NCBI GenBank assembly: GCA_902583075.1
Contig: CACHUN010000003.1
Location: forward strand, 186,001 to 250,000
DNA from: an uncultured Pelagibacteraceae bacterium
Lineage (GTDB): Bacteria > Pseudomonadota > Alphaproteobacteria > Pelagibacterales > Pelagibacteraceae
DNA length: 64,000 bases
Reading direction: 5' to 3'
Positions 8,612-18,546 of the stretch are shown piece after piece. The position numbers were made by a program, and so were the translations under genes. Under the pieces are notes generated by a model. It searched no databases. It saw nothing but the letters and a program-made list of their open reading frames with translations, and was not told the DNA's origin. Position 1 is the first letter of the stretch. Each line of letters starts with the position of its first letter.

Positions 8612-10048
8612 ATGAAGCTAAATTTAAATTTTGTAAATAAAATACCAAAAATCGCAAAGGATAACGAGATTATTCTCCTTACTCAAAAAGTTATAAAAAT
8701 TAAAGAGATTAAACAATTAACAAAATCAGTTTTCAATAATAAACTTTTTTCTGAGGGGAATTTTCTTGCAAAAGATTACAATAACAAAAGCTATGTATTC
8801 GTAAATTGTACAAAATCAAAAGTTTCATTAGATTTTGAAAAACTTGGTTCGAAATTATTTGTTTTTTTAAAGGAAAATAAAAAAGAGAATTCATTTATAA
8901 ATTTAAAAAATAATTCTTTTACAAATGTACAATTAGAAAAGTTTCTTCATGGAGCACAACTTAAGTCATATAATTTTAATCTTTATAAAACAGATAAGAA
9001 AAAAAATGTTAGTATAAATTTGAGTGTTGTTGGCAGTAACACTAATCAAAAAAATTTATTAAGAAATAAATTAAATGCTCTTTTGGAAGGGGTTTTTCTT
9101 ACTAGAGATTTAGTTTCTGAACCTGGAAATATTTTGCACCCAGATGAATACGCAAAGAGAATTGTAAAATTAAGAAAGTTTGGATTAAAAGTAACAGTAT
9201 ATGACCAAAAAAGATTAAAAAAATTAGGTTTTAATGCATTGCTCGGTGTCGGACAAGGAAGTATCAGAGGTTCTTATATGGTAACAATAGAGTGGAATGG
9301 AAATAAAAATAAATCAAAACCTCTAGCCTTCGTTGGAAAAGGTGTTTGTTTTGATACTGGTGGAATTTCACTTAAACCTGCAAAATTTATGGAAGATATG
9401 ACATATGATATGGCTGGTTCAGCAACTGTTGTTGGTCTTATGAAAACTCTAGCTTTAAGGAAATCTAAAATTAATGCAGTTGGAGTCGTTGGATTAGTTG
9501 AAAATATGCCAGGAGCTAATGCACAAAGACCTGGAGATATTGTAAAGTCTTATAGCGGACAAACAATCGAAGTTTTAAATACAGATGCTGAGGGAAGACT
9601 GGTTTTAGCAGACGCACTTACATATACCGAAGAGAAATTTAAGCCAAGTCTAATTATTGACTTAGCAACATTAACTGGAGCAATAATTGTTGCGCTTGGA
9701 TCTGAATATGCTGGGCTTTGGTCAAATAATAAAAAATTGTCTAAACAACTTTTTGATGCTGGAGAGCATGTAGAAGAAAAAGTATGGGAGATGCCACTTC
9801 ATGAGAATTATAACAAATTAATGAATTCAAATAATGCTGATATGCAAAATATTAATTATGTTGGAGGTGCTGGATCAACAACTGCTGCTCAATTTTTACA
9901 AAGATTTATAATTAATAAAACACCTTGGGCGCATTTAGATATTGCTGGAATGGCTTTTTCTAAATATGCTGGAGCACTGAATTCTGGCGGCGCAACTGGA
10001 TATGGTGTTAGATTATTAAACAAATTTATAGAGGAGAATTATGAGTAA
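8612..10048 (+). CDS. pepA: Leucyl aminopeptidase PepA (M17)
   Basis: This cytosolic two-metal aminopeptidase removes N-terminal residues from peptides. The M17 signature NTDAEGRL is at residues 323-330, and the metal-binding GVCFDTGG stretch lies about 70 residues upstream. The length of 478 residues matches the family. It is divergent from lptF, the common proteobacterial arrangement, and overlaps the start of ndk by 8 bases. holC, which often lies between pepA and ndk in alphaproteobacteria, is absent here. Confidence 0.96.
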   Translation: MKLNLNFVNKIPKIAKDNEIILLTQKVIKIKEIKQLTKSVFNNKLFSEGNFLAKDYNNKSYVFVNCTKSKVSLDFEKLGSKLFVFLKENKKENSFINLKNNSFTNVQLEKFLHGAQLKSYNFNLYKTDKKKNVSINLSVVGSNTNQKNLLRNKLNALLEGVFLTRDLVSEPGNILHPDEYAKRIVKLRKFGLKVTVYDQKRLKKLGFNALLGVGQGSIRGSYMVTIEWNGNKNKSKPLAFVGKGVCFDTGGISLKPAKFMEDMTYDMAGSATVVGLMKTLALRKSKINAVGVVGLVENMPGANAQRPGDIVKSYSGQTIEVLNTDAEGRLVLADALTYTEEKFKPSLIIDLATLTGAIIVALGSEYAGLWSNNKKLSKQLFDAGEHVEEKVWEMPLHENYNKLMNSNNADMQNINYVGGAGSTTAAQFLQRFIINKTPWAHLDIAGMAFSKYAGALNSGGATGYGVRLLNKFIEENYE

Positions 10049-10451
10049 TATTGAACAAACATTATCAATAATTAAGCCAGATGCCGTTGAAAGAAATTTG
10101 CAAGATCAGATTAAAAATGAATTTAAAAATAATGGATTTGAAATTTTAAAGGAAAAAAAAATACATATTTCTAAAGAAGAAGCTGAAAAGTTTTATAAAG
10201 TTCATGATTCTAAACCATTTTATAATGATTTGTGTGCTTATTTATCTTCTGGACCAATAGTTGTAATGAGTCTTCAAAAAGAAAATGCTGTTCTAGAAAA
10301 TAGAAAATTTATGGGAGCAACTAACCCAAAAGATGCAGAAGAAGGAACGCTTCGAAAAAAATATGGTATTTCAATTGATAAAAATTCTGTTCATGGATCC
10401 GATAGTGTTGAAAATGCTAAGATCGAGTTAGATTTTTTTTTTAAAGATTAG
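10041..10451 (+). CDS. ndk: Nucleoside diphosphate kinase
   Basis: This enzyme transfers the gamma phosphate from ATP to nucleoside diphosphates through a phosphohistidine. The catalytic His is H118 in NSVHGSD, and the N-terminal LSIIKPDAV motif is present. The 136-residue length is close to the family's usual 140. It overlaps pepA by 8 bases and its 3' end overlaps convergent purN by 11 bases. The C-terminus ends in a run of Phe codons (poly-T) that may double as a U-tract. Confidence 0.96.
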   Translation: MSNIEQTLSIIKPDAVERNLQDQIKNEFKNNGFEILKEKKIHISKEEAEKFYKVHDSKPFYNDLCAYLSSGPIVVMSLQKENAVLENRKFMGATNPKDAEEGTLRKKYGISIDKNSVHGSDSVENAKIELDFFFKD

Positions 10452-11013
10452 TTAAAAACTTATCAATAGCTTTTGGATAAATTTCATGTTCAATTTTAAG
10501 AACTTTTTTTTCTAAACTTCTTACATTATCTGATTTTAGAATTTTCACCTTCTTTTGTAAAATCACTTTACCCGAATCTAATTTTTCTGTTACTTTATGA
10601 ATTGATGCTCCTGCAAACCGATCCATATTTTTAATTGCTCTCTCATGAGTATTTAATCCTTTATACTTTGGCAAAAGTGATGGATGAATATTTAATATTG
10701 GTTTAGAAAATTTTTTTATAAAATTACCTGACAAGATTTTCATAAATCCTGCCAAACAAATTAAATCTATATTATATTTCTTTAGTAGCTTAAGTGATTT
10801 ATCTTCAAAATTTGATTTATTTTTATTTCCATAAATTTTTATTTTAGATTTAGATGCATATTTTAGTCCTTCAGCATCTAGATTGTTTGAAATAACTAAT
10901 ACAATTTTAATTAAAGAATCCTTTTTTTTTGAGTGTTTTATTAAAGATTTTAAGTTACTACCTCTACCACTAATAAAGACAGCGGTATTTTTTTTACCAG
11001 GATATTTTTCCAC
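10441..11013 (-). CDS. purN: Phosphoribosylglycinamide formyltransferase PurN
   Basis: PurN transfers a formyl group from 10-formyl-tetrahydrofolate to GAR in purine synthesis. The N-terminal FISGRGSN phosphate-binding motif, the catalytic Asn108 and His110 of the LNIHPSLLP motif, and the downstream Asp146 (LDSG) are all visible. It is 190 residues long, normal for the family. Its start lies inside the end of purM (20-base overlap), so the two genes are co-transcribed. Confidence 0.95.
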   Translation of the reverse strand: MEKYPGKKNTAVFISGRGSNLKSLIKHSKKKDSLIKIVLVISNNLDAEGLKYASKSKIKIYGNKNKSNFEDKSLKLLKKYNIDLICLAGFMKILSGNFIKKFSKPILNIHPSLLPKYKGLNTHERAIKNMDRFAGASIHKVTEKLDSGKVILQKKVKILKSDNVRSLEKKVLKIEHEIYPKAIDKFLTNL

Positions 11014-12016
11014 TTAATTTTACTTTTTTTGAATTTTTAACTATTTTTCCAATTATATAGGGTTTAAATTTTTTTCCAAAATATTTACTCACTGAATTTA
11101 AATTTCTCGGATTTGTCACTAAACAAAAACCTACACCGCAATTAAAGGTCTTTAACATTTCTTTCTCACTTACACCCATTTTATATAACCATCTAAAAAT
11201 TTTTAATGTTTTGACTCTATTTAAATTTATTTCAGCACATAAATTTTTTGGAATTATTCTTTGAATATTATCCACTAGACCTCCACCAGTTATGTTTGCA
11301 CATCCATTTATTAAATTTTTTTCATTAATAAGAGATAATTCTTTTACATAAATTTTAGTTGGTCTAATTAATTCGTCTTTGAGAAATTTGCTTGTTTTTA
11401 AATTTATTTTTTTCTTTTTTAAGAGATATCTCACTAACGAATAACCGTTAGAGTGAAGTCCATTAGAAGGTACAGCTAAAATAAGATCATTATTTCTAAT
11501 TTTTTTATTAAGTATTTTTTTCTTTTCAACCAGACCAACAGTAAAACCTGCTATATCAAATTTCCCTTTATTATATGTTCCTGGCATTTCAGCAGTTTCG
11601 CCTCCAACTAATTTACAACCAGCAATATCACATCCTTTAACAATTCCTCTAACTAAATATTTTAATTTTTTCAAATTTATTTTGCTAATAGAAATGTAGT
11701 CTAAGAATAAATAAGGCTTCGCTCCCTGAACGACTAAATCATTTACACACATCGCAACAAGATCTATTCCAATTGTATCAAATTTATTTAGATCATTTGC
11801 AATCTCAATTTTTGTTCCAACTCCATCAGTGCTAGTAACAATGTGAGGGTCTTTTAGTTGTCTAGGTATTGGAGAGATTGCTCCAAAGCCTCCTATATTC
11901 CTAAAATCACCACTTTTACTTGATTTTCTTGTTAGTGAACTTATGAACTTAACAAAACTATCTGCTTTTGGAATATTAACTCCGCTCTTACTGTATGTTA
12001 ATTTATTTGATGCCAT
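10994..12016 (-). CDS. purM: Phosphoribosylformylglycinamidine cyclo-ligase PurM
   Basis: PurM converts FGAM to AIR with ATP in purine synthesis. Family motifs visible include the N-terminal YSKSGVNI, the glycine-rich GGFGAI, STDGVGTK, VGGETAEMPG and the C-terminal FNCGVGF. The length of 340 residues is standard. It heads a purM-purN pair. Its start lies only 11 bases from the start of the divergent gene at 12028, so its promoter must reach into that gene or the mRNA has almost no leader. Confidence 0.96.
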   Translation of the reverse strand: MASNKLTYSKSGVNIPKADSFVKFISSLTRKSSKSGDFRNIGGFGAISPIPRQLKDPHIVTSTDGVGTKIEIANDLNKFDTIGIDLVAMCVNDLVVQGAKPYLFLDYISISKINLKKLKYLVRGIVKGCDIAGCKLVGGETAEMPGTYNKGKFDIAGFTVGLVEKKKILNKKIRNNDLILAVPSNGLHSNGYSLVRYLLKKKKINLKTSKFLKDELIRPTKIYVKELSLINEKNLINGCANITGGGLVDNIQRIIPKNLCAEINLNRVKTLKIFRWLYKMGVSEKEMLKTFNCGVGFCLVTNPRNLNSVSKYFGKKFKPYIIGKIVKNSKKVKLSGKISW

Positions 12017-12027
12017 ATAACAAAGTT

Positions 12028-13104
12028 ATGTATTTTATTAAAAAAAATATATCAAATTGTTTATATATATTTTTCATATTTTTAACCTTTAATTTTATAG
12101 AGTTTTCCACAAAGGAAGCACTTGCTAAAACTTTTGTTGTTTCAAAAATTGAAGTTGAGGAAAAATATAATCTTAGTTTTAATAAACTAAAAGTTATGGA
12201 TAGAGGCTTTAAAAAAGCATTTCAAGATATCTCTCAAATGTTACTTGAAAGAAAAGATCTTAACAAAATCAGAAATACACCAATAAATGATATAAAAAAA
12301 TTAATCGAAAACTTTTCAATATTGGATGAAAAATTCATAAACCAAAAATATAAAAGCATTATGGAGGTAGAATTTAACAGAAAAAAATTGATTAAATTCT
12401 TAGATTCTAAAAATATAGCTATATCATTACCAAAAAAAATTAACGTTTTTTTAATACCAGTTATGATTGATTTAGAAACAAATAATTTTAACTATTTAAA
12501 TGAAAATATTTTTGCAGAAAATTGGGAAAGTATTGAAAAAAATTATTTTCAAATTTCTTATATTATACCAAATGAGGATGCAGAGGATTATTTAAGCATA
12601 AAAAATAACTTAGAAGATATTGAAAACTACAATTTCAAAAAAATATTGAATAAATATTATTCTGAAAATTTTATAATAATGATAATTTTCAAAAGTAAAA
12701 ATAATATTAAATTTTATTCAAAAATAAATTTTGATGATAAGTTTGAAATATTAAGTAAAAATTTTAAAGATAAAAATATAGATAATCAAACAGACTTAAA
12801 TTCAATGATACTTAATATCAAAAACGAATATGAAGATAATTGGAAATCTATTAATAAAATGAGTCCATCTACATCTGTTCCAATCCGATTGTCGTTAGAG
12901 TCAAATAATACAGAAAAATCATTAAAATTAGAAAATGCTTTGGGTAATTTAGATTTTGTAAATAGCTATAATATTGAAAAGTTTGATAGTAAAACTATTA
13001 TATATAAAGTTTATTACAGCAGTAGTCCAAAAAGATTTTTAAAAGATATTTTATCTTATGATATTATTATTGATACATCCTCAAGCAACTGGAAAATAAA
13101 ATGA
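12028..13104 (+). CDS. Exported DUF2066-like protein
   Basis: This protein of 358 residues starts with a signal peptide or membrane anchor (MYFIKKN... to about EALAK). The body is Lys/Asn/Ile-rich with no catalytic motif I recognise. The region after the signal resembles DUF2066, whose members sit upstream of hda in many proteobacteria. It overlaps the hdaA-like gene by 4 bases, which supports that reading. An upstream in-frame start at 11995 exists but would run into purM, so the ATG at 12028 is chosen. Function is unknown. Confidence 0.7.
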   Translation: MYFIKKNISNCLYIFFIFLTFNFIEFSTKEALAKTFVVSKIEVEEKYNLSFNKLKVMDRGFKKAFQDISQMLLERKDLNKIRNTPINDIKKLIENFSILDEKFINQKYKSIMEVEFNRKKLIKFLDSKNIAISLPKKINVFLIPVMIDLETNNFNYLNENIFAENWESIEKNYFQISYIIPNEDAEDYLSIKNNLEDIENYNFKKILNKYYSENFIIMIIFKSKNNIKFYSKINFDDKFEILSKNFKDKNIDNQTDLNSMILNIKNEYEDNWKSINKMSPSTSVPIRLSLESNNTEKSLKLENALGNLDFVNSYNIEKFDSKTIIYKVYYSSSPKRFLKDILSYDIIIDTSSSNWKIK

Positions 13105-13757
13105 GTGAATTAAATCAATTACTTCTAGACTTTGATTATAAAACTAATTTTAATGAACATGATTTTTATTTATCGAAAAGTAATTCTAACGCATTTAATT
13201 TGATTAATAAATGGCCTGACTGGGATAAAAAAATATTAAATATATCAGGTGAAAAATTCTCTGGAAAAAGTCACCTAGCAAATATTTTTAAATTAAAATC
13301 TAAAGCATTTTTAATTAAGGGAAATGAGATTGATAATTCAATTTTTAAAAGTATTAAATTACATGAAAGTATAATTATTGATGATTTTGAAGACTGTAAC
13401 AAGGAAGAAATACTTTATTCAATTTTTAATCTAATAGATCAAGATAGTAAGTATTTGTTAATAAATTCATTTAAACCAATAAATGAAATTGAATATAGAC
13501 TGCCTGATTTAATCTCAAGATCAAAAAATTGTCTTTACGCTGTAATTGAAAATCCAAATGATGAATTACTTTTTGCTATAATTCTAAAGAATTTTTCTGA
13601 TCGCCAGATTAAAATTGAAAAAAAAATAATAAATTTCATAATTAGTAGAATTGACAGATCTTATAGAAAAATTGACGAATTTATATATAAGATTGACGAA
13701 TTAAGCTTAAAAAAAAAAAAACCAATTAATTTAAAAACCATAAAAGAGATTTTGTAA
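13101..13757 (+). CDS. hdaA: DnaA-related ATPase HdaA (regulatory inactivation of DnaA)
   Basis: Hda-type proteins bind the DNA sliding clamp and stimulate hydrolysis of DnaA-bound ATP, limiting re-initiation. The 218-residue product begins with QLLLDF, a good match to the clamp-binding QLxLxF motif, at residues 6-11. The P-loop GEKFSGKS follows at 50-57, with a Walker B IIIDDFED near 93-100. DnaA's DNA-binding domain IV is absent. The start overlaps the preceding DUF2066-like gene by 4 bases, the alphaproteobacterial neighbourhood for hda. The product is very divergent, so the call rests on layout and motifs. Confidence 0.8.
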   Translation: MSELNQLLLDFDYKTNFNEHDFYLSKSNSNAFNLINKWPDWDKKILNISGEKFSGKSHLANIFKLKSKAFLIKGNEIDNSIFKSIKLHESIIIDDFEDCNKEEILYSIFNLIDQDSKYLLINSFKPINEIEYRLPDLISRSKNCLYAVIENPNDELLFAIILKNFSDRQIKIEKKIINFIISRIDRSYRKIDEFIYKIDELSLKKKKPINLKTIKEIL

Positions 13758-13758
13758 A

Positions 13759-15543
13759 TTGAATAAATATAGAACTCATACCTGCGGGGAATTAACCAAG
13801 TTAGATAAAGAGAAGGAAATTTCCTTATCTGGCTGGATTAACAAAAAAAGAGATCATGGAAATCTTTTATTTATAGACTTAAGAGATAATTTTGGAATTA
13901 CTCAGTGCGTTATAGACAAAAGTAATGAAATTTTTAAGAAAATTGAAAAACTTTCTTTGGAAACTGTAATTAAAATTACGGGAATAGTTATTGAGAGATC
14001 AAATGAAACAATAAATAAAAATATTTCTACTGGCGAAATAGAAGTCAAAATTAATAATATTGATATTCTAGGGGAAACTAAAGAACTACCAATGCCAGTT
14101 TTTTCAGATCAAGAATATGCTGAAGAAATAAGACTTAAGTATAGATTTTTAGATTTAAGAAGAAAAAAAATACATCAAAATATTATCTTAAGATCAAAAG
14201 TAATTTCATTTATTAGAAATGAGATGCAAAAACTTGGTTTTTTAGAATTTCAAACTCCTATTTTAACTTCATCTAGCCCAGAGGGAGCAAGAGATTTTCT
14301 TGTACCTAGTAGATTAAATCCTGGAAAATTTTATGCTTTACCGCAAGCTCCTCAACAATTTAAGCAACTAATAATGGTTTCTGGTTTCGACAAATATTTT
14401 CAAATAGCGCCTTGTTTCAGAGACGAGGACGCCAGAGCAGATAGAAGTCCTGGAGAATTTTATCAATTAGATGTTGAAATGTCTTTTGTTGAACAAGAGG
14501 ATGTCTTTCGAGTAATTGAAATTTTATTTCTAAAATTATTTAAATCATTCAGTAATAAAAAAATTCTTCATGAAAAGTTTCCAAGAATTACTTATAAAGA
14601 TGCAATGCTTAAATACGGGTCAGATAAACCGGATTTAAGAAATCCTTTAGAAATTTCAGATTTAACAATTATTTTTGAAAGAGAAGATGTGAAATTTGAT
14701 ATTTTTAAAAAATTAGTGAAAAGTGGCTCACTAGTTAGGGCTTTAGTTACCAAGAATACAAAGGATAAACCTAGAAGTTTCTTTGATAGTATTGATAGAT
14801 GGGCAAAAGAGCAAGGATCCTCTGGTCTAGCTTATTTTACATTAGAAAAAGATGATAAAATAAATGCCAAAGGACCAATTGGAAAATTTTTTTCAGAGAA
14901 TGCATTATTAGAAATCATGAAACTAACAAATGCAAATATAGGTGATACGCTATTTCTTTCTTGTGGAAAGAAAAATGATGTAGAGAAAATATTAAGTGTT
15001 GCAAGAAATAAGATAGCTGAAGATTTAAATTTAATTGATAATGAAATATTTTCATTTTGTTGGATTATTGACTATCCAATGTATGAGATTGATGAAATTA
15101 CAAAAAAAATAAAATTTAGTCATAATCCATTCTCAATGCCTCAAGGTGAAATAAATAAATTAGACTTATCTAATCCTTTAAATATTAAAGCCTATCAATA
15201 CGATATTGTTTGTAATGGAATTGAGTTATCATCTGGTGCTATTAGAAACCATGTTCCTGAATTAATGTACAAATTATTTGAAATTGCTGGTTATTCAAAA
15301 AATGATGTTAATAATAAATTTAGCGGGATGATAAATGCTCTAAGTTATGGAGCACCTCCTCACGGAGGCATAGCACCAGGAATTGATAGAATAGTTATGC
15401 TATTAGCAAATGAAAAAAATATTAGAGAGGTGACCATGTTTCCAATGAATCAAAATGCACAAGATTTGATGATGAATGCACCTTCAAATATTTCTGACGA
15501 GCAACTACAAGAACTCAATTTAACTTTGAAAAAGAAAAATTAA
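13759..15543 (+). CDS. aspS: Aspartyl-tRNA synthetase
   Basis: This class II synthetase charges tRNA-Asp, and probably also tRNA-Asn in bacteria that use the GatCAB route. It has an N-terminal OB-fold anticodon-binding domain (residues 1-105), motif 2 ([10 protein letters not shown]), a GAD insertion domain in the middle, and motif 3 ([12 protein letters not shown]) near the C-terminus. The length of 594 residues fits the bacterial type. The start is TTG at 13759, two bases after the hdaA stop. The following residues [11 protein letters not shown] match the family N-terminus, so a later ATG is not needed. Confidence 0.95.
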   Translation: MNKYRTHTCGELTKLDKEKEISLSGWINKKRDHGNLLFIDLRDNFGITQCVIDKSNEIFKKIEKLSLETVIKITGIVIERSNETINKNISTGEIEVKINNIDILGETKELPMPVFSDQEYAEEIRLKYRFLDLRRKKIHQNIILRSKVISFIRNEMQKLGFLEFQTPILTSSSPEGARDFLVPSRLNPGKFYALPQAPQQFKQLIMVSGFDKYFQIAPCFRDEDARADRSPGEFYQLDVEMSFVEQEDVFRVIEILFLKLFKSFSNKKILHEKFPRITYKDAMLKYGSDKPDLRNPLEISDLTIIFEREDVKFDIFKKLVKSGSLVRALVTKNTKDKPRSFFDSIDRWAKEQGSSGLAYFTLEKDDKINAKGPIGKFFSENALLEIMKLTNANIGDTLFLSCGKKNDVEKILSVARNKIAEDLNLIDNEIFSFCWIIDYPMYEIDEITKKIKFSHNPFSMPQGEINKLDLSNPLNIKAYQYDIVCNGIELSSGAIRNHVPELMYKLFEIAGYSKNDVNNKFSGMINALSYGAPPHGGIAPGIDRIVMLLANEKNIREVTMFPMNQNAQDLMMNAPSNISDEQLQELNLTLKKKN

Positions 15544-16368
15544 TTATTTTTTACCTTTTAGGCTTATTTTTATATCTGATAAATCTACTAATTTCCTTTT
15601 GAAATTACTCCTTACAAATCCTTTGCTTGTAATATCTTTTACTAATTTTAAGAATTGAGTTTTATCTTCACTATTCTCATCTGTACCAGCTTCATCTAAA
15701 ATTTCAGATCCACCTATTGGAGGGGTGTGTGCTAGATCTTCTCTATTAAGATATGATATTGCCAGCTCTCTAAAAATATAATCTAGAATTGAAGTGGCAC
15801 TTAATATTCTATCATTTCCAAATACTTTTCCTGAAGGTTCAAATTTGGTATCCACAAAAGCATTCACAAATTCGTCTAAAGGAACTCCGTATTGCAATCC
15901 AAGCGAAACAGCTATAGCAAAATTATTCATTGTAGCTTTTACTAGCTCACCTTCTTTACTTGTATCTATAAATATTTCTCCAATTTTACCATCTTCGTAT
16001 TCACCAGTATGTAGATATACCTTATGATCGCCAATAGATGCTTTTTGGATATATCCTTTTCTTCTATCTGGCATACTAAATCTTTTTCCATTATTATCTT
16101 TAATATTTTTAGTTAATATTTCTTGGTTAATTTTAAGGCTTCTTTTTTGATCAGGTTTAGGAAGCTCTTTTTCAACAACATTTATATTATTTTTATCAAT
16201 TTTTTCTAAATTTTTAGTTTTTCTATTATCTAGCTTTACATCTAATATTTCAAATTTGCCGTCATCTCTTTTCTCTATATTTTGAATATTTTTTTCGTCA
16301 ATGTCATCCAGGTAATGACTTACCTTAAAACTACATGTGTAATACGTTTCTACTAAGTATTTTGCCAT
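15544..16368 (-). CDS. Stand-alone protein resembling the C-terminal domain of class II ribonucleotide reductase (NrdJ, TSCPD domain)
   Basis: The 274-residue product matches the C-terminal part of adenosylcobalamin-dependent ribonucleotide reductase. Visible blocks include the tail motif [33 protein letters not shown] and [13 protein letters not shown]. The large catalytic barrel of NrdJ and its radical-site cysteines are absent. The N-terminal 60 residues ([12 protein letters not shown]...) form a separate conserved-looking segment, followed by a Lys/Asn-rich linker. Homologous orphan proteins are known in alphaproteobacteria, but their role is not established. Possible roles are a regulatory or redox partner of a reductase, or another nucleotide-linked function. 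It converges with aspS. Confidence 0.72.
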   Translation of the reverse strand: MAKYLVETYYTCSFKVSHYLDDIDEKNIQNIEKRDDGKFEILDVKLDNRKTKNLEKIDKNNINVVEKELPKPDQKRSLKINQEILTKNIKDNNGKRFSMPDRRKGYIQKASIGDHKVYLHTGEYEDGKIGEIFIDTSKEGELVKATMNNFAIAVSLGLQYGVPLDEFVNAFVDTKFEPSGKVFGNDRILSATSILDYIFRELAISYLNREDLAHTPPIGGSEILDEAGTDENSEDKTQFLKLVKDITSKGFVRSNFKRKLVDLSDIKISLKGKK

Positions 16369-16484
16369 TGAATTTCCTTATTTATTTATAAAATTGAATC
16401 TTAAAGATATAATGTATATAGAAATTTAAAAATTTAGTCTAATTTAATTTTTACAATTTTAAATTGAAAAAAAATAAACTTTTT

Positions 16485-16841
16485 ATGTTGACAGTATTCA
16501 AACAAATTTTTACTTGGTGGAATCAGCAGACATTTGGAACAAGATTACAAATATTCTTTTCAGGAAAACTAGTTGGAGAGGACAAAAATGGAAATAAATA
16601 TTATGAGAGTAAATCAGGAAGAAGGTGGATAATTTATAATGGTGAAGTTGAAGCATCAAAAATACCTAACGAATGGTATTCATGGATGCATTACATGAAT
16701 AATAAAATAGAAAATGATCATAATTTAAAAAAATATGATTGGCAGAAAGAACATTTGCCCAATCAAACAGGCTCAAGCAATTCATATCACCCAAAAAAGT
16801 ACAGTAATGTTAAAAAAAAATATAAAAGTTGGAAAAGTTAA
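16485..16841 (+). CDS. NDUFA12-family NADH:ubiquinone oxidoreductase accessory subunit
   Basis: This 118-residue protein belongs to the NDUFA12 (B17.2) family, a supernumerary complex I subunit shared by alphaproteobacteria and mitochondria. The diagnostic blocks are FTWWNQQTFGTRL at the N-terminus, then DKNGNKYYE, GRRWIIYNG, and PNEWYSWMHY. The ATG at 16485 is chosen because the family starts just before the FTWW block. A TTG at 16464 in the same frame would add seven residues. The next gene (DUF2155) overlaps its 3' end by 35 bases in another frame. Confidence 0.9.
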   Translation: MLTVFKQIFTWWNQQTFGTRLQIFFSGKLVGEDKNGNKYYESKSGRRWIIYNGEVEASKIPNEWYSWMHYMNNKIENDHNLKKYDWQKEHLPNQTGSSNSYHPKKYSNVKKKYKSWKS

Positions 16842-17208
16842 TCTTATATTTATTATATCTTTTTCATTTCTTTTAATAAATAATATATTTGCTGATACTC
16901 CAATTAAAAGTGAAAAAATTGCTGAGTTAAGTGTTCTAGACAAAGTTAGTTCAAAAAATACAAATATTAAAATTCAAGTCGGAAAGGAATTTTCTTTTCA
17001 AAATCTAAGCATCAAAGTTTTAAAATGTTATAATTCGGAGTTTGATGACGACCCTGAAGTTACCGCATATATACAGGTCAAAGACACCACAATGACAAAT
17101 AATGACAAAGTATTTATTTTTAATGATTGGACATTTGCATCAAGTCCATCGATTAGACCGTTTGATCATCCTGTTTATGATGTTTGGTTAAAAAAATGTT
17201 TTAGTTAA
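16807..17208 (+). CDS. DUF2155 exported protein
   Basis: This 133-residue protein has a basic N-terminus and a hydrophobic signal segment ending near NIFADTP. A mature domain follows with LDKVSSKN, LKCYNSEFDDDPEVTAYIQV and a C-terminal FASSPSIRPFDHPVYDVWL. The last block is characteristic of DUF2155. These proteins are found in alphaproteobacteria next to NDUFA12 and their function is unknown. The start at 16807 puts the signal peptide at the N-terminus, while the longer ORF from 16735 would lie mostly inside NDUFA12. It converges with accC. Confidence 0.82.
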   Translation: MLKKNIKVGKVNLIFIISFSFLLINNIFADTPIKSEKIAELSVLDKVSSKNTNIKIQVGKEFSFQNLSIKVLKCYNSEFDDDPEVTAYIQVKDTTMTNNDKVFIFNDWTFASSPSIRPFDHPVYDVWLKKCFS

Positions 17209-18542
17209 ATCATTTTTTCTTTGTCTAACCAACTTACATTGAAATTAGACGATATAAATTTTTCATTATTGAGTAATACTTTATGTAGTTCAATTGTAGT
17301 TGTTATTCCTTCAATTACAAACTCGTCAAGAGATCTTAACATTCTTTGAATTGCCTCTTCTCTGTTTCTTCCATGTGTTATCACTTTGCAAACCATACTA
17401 TCATAATATGGTGTAATTTTATATCCTTGATATATGGATCCATCAACTCTTGTCCTGAAGCCAGATGGCTGGTGACACATGCCTATTTTACCAGGAGAAG
17501 GTTGAAAATTATTGCTTGGATCTTCGGCGTTAATTCTACATTCAATAGCATGACCTCTTGGGTTTACATCACTTTGCTTCAAAGCTGTATCACCTGAAAA
17601 AGCTATCCATATCTGCTCTTTAATAATGTCAATTCCTGTAACCATCTCTGTTACTGGATGCTCAACTTGCACTCTTGTATTCATCTCTAAAAAATAGAAT
17701 TTTCCATCCTCAAATATAAATTCAACTGTTCCAGCTCCTTCATACCCAATTTTACTAACCATACTAACGGTCTTCTCAAAAAGATCTTTTCTTATTGTAT
17801 CATCTAAAACTGGACTTGGAGTTTCCTCTATAAGTTTTTGATGTCTGCGCTGAACTGAACAATCCCTCTCATGCAAATGGACAGTTCTATTCTTACCTGA
17901 TAAAACCTGTACTTCAATATGTCTTGGATTTTGAAAAAATTTTTCAATATAAACTTCATCGTTTCCAAAAAATTTTTTTGCTTCTTGCTTAGCTATTAAA
18001 AAAAGATTTTCAAATTCTTCTTGTTTATTGACAATTTTCATTCCTTTCCCACCTCCTCCGCCAGAGGCCTTTATTAAAACTGGAAAACCTATCTTTTCAC
18101 ATATTTTTTTGGCATCATTAATATCTTTAATACCACCTTCTGAACCTTCGATTACTGGAAGTCCATATTTCTTTGCAACTTTTTTTGCTTGAATTTTATC
18201 ACCCATCATCTTTATTAAATTAGATGAAGGACCTATAAATTTTATATCATTTTCTTCTAATATTTTTGCAAACTCAAAATTTTCTGATAAAAAACCATAA
18301 CCAGGATGAACAGCTTCAGCACCTGTAAGTTCAATTGCTGACATTATTGCAGGAATATTTAAATAACTAAGTGTAGGTTGATGAGGACCTACACAAATAC
18401 TTTCATCAGCCAATCTTACATGCATGCTATCTCTATCCACATCCGAATGAATAGCCACAGTTGAAATGCCCCATTCTTTGCAGGCTCTAATTATACGTAC
18501 AGCTATTTCTCCTCTATTAGCTATGAGTATTTTTTTAAACAT
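17205..18542 (-). CDS. accC: Biotin carboxylase subunit of acetyl-CoA carboxylase, AccC
   Basis: AccC carboxylates the biotin on AccB using ATP and bicarbonate, the first half of malonyl-CoA synthesis. The N-terminal FKKILIANRGEIAVRIIRA, the ATP-grasp glycine-rich loop KASGGGGGKGM, and the active-site block EMNTRVQVEHPVTE are intact. The 445-residue length is standard. It follows accB by 4 bases on the minus strand. Its 3' end overlaps the DUF2155 gene. In several alphaproteobacteria aat follows accC, but there is no room for it here. Confidence 0.97.
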   Translation of the reverse strand: MFKKILIANRGEIAVRIIRACKEWGISTVAIHSDVDRDSMHVRLADESICVGPHQPTLSYLNIPAIMSAIELTGAEAVHPGYGFLSENFEFAKILEENDIKFIGPSSNLIKMMGDKIQAKKVAKKYGLPVIEGSEGGIKDINDAKKICEKIGFPVLIKASGGGGGKGMKIVNKQEEFENLFLIAKQEAKKFFGNDEVYIEKFFQNPRHIEVQVLSGKNRTVHLHERDCSVQRRHQKLIEETPSPVLDDTIRKDLFEKTVSMVSKIGYEGAGTVEFIFEDGKFYFLEMNTRVQVEHPVTEMVTGIDIIKEQIWIAFSGDTALKQSDVNPRGHAIECRINAEDPSNNFQPSPGKIGMCHQPSGFRTRVDGSIYQGYKITPYYDSMVCKVITHGRNREEAIQRMLRSLDEFVIEGITTTIELHKVLLNNEKFISSNFNVSWLDKEKMI

Positions 18543-18546
18543 TAAT

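Noticed and set aside
15544..16368. Calling this a complete class II ribonucleotide reductase
   Set aside because: Only the C-terminal blocks are present; the catalytic barrel and its radical-site cysteines are missing.
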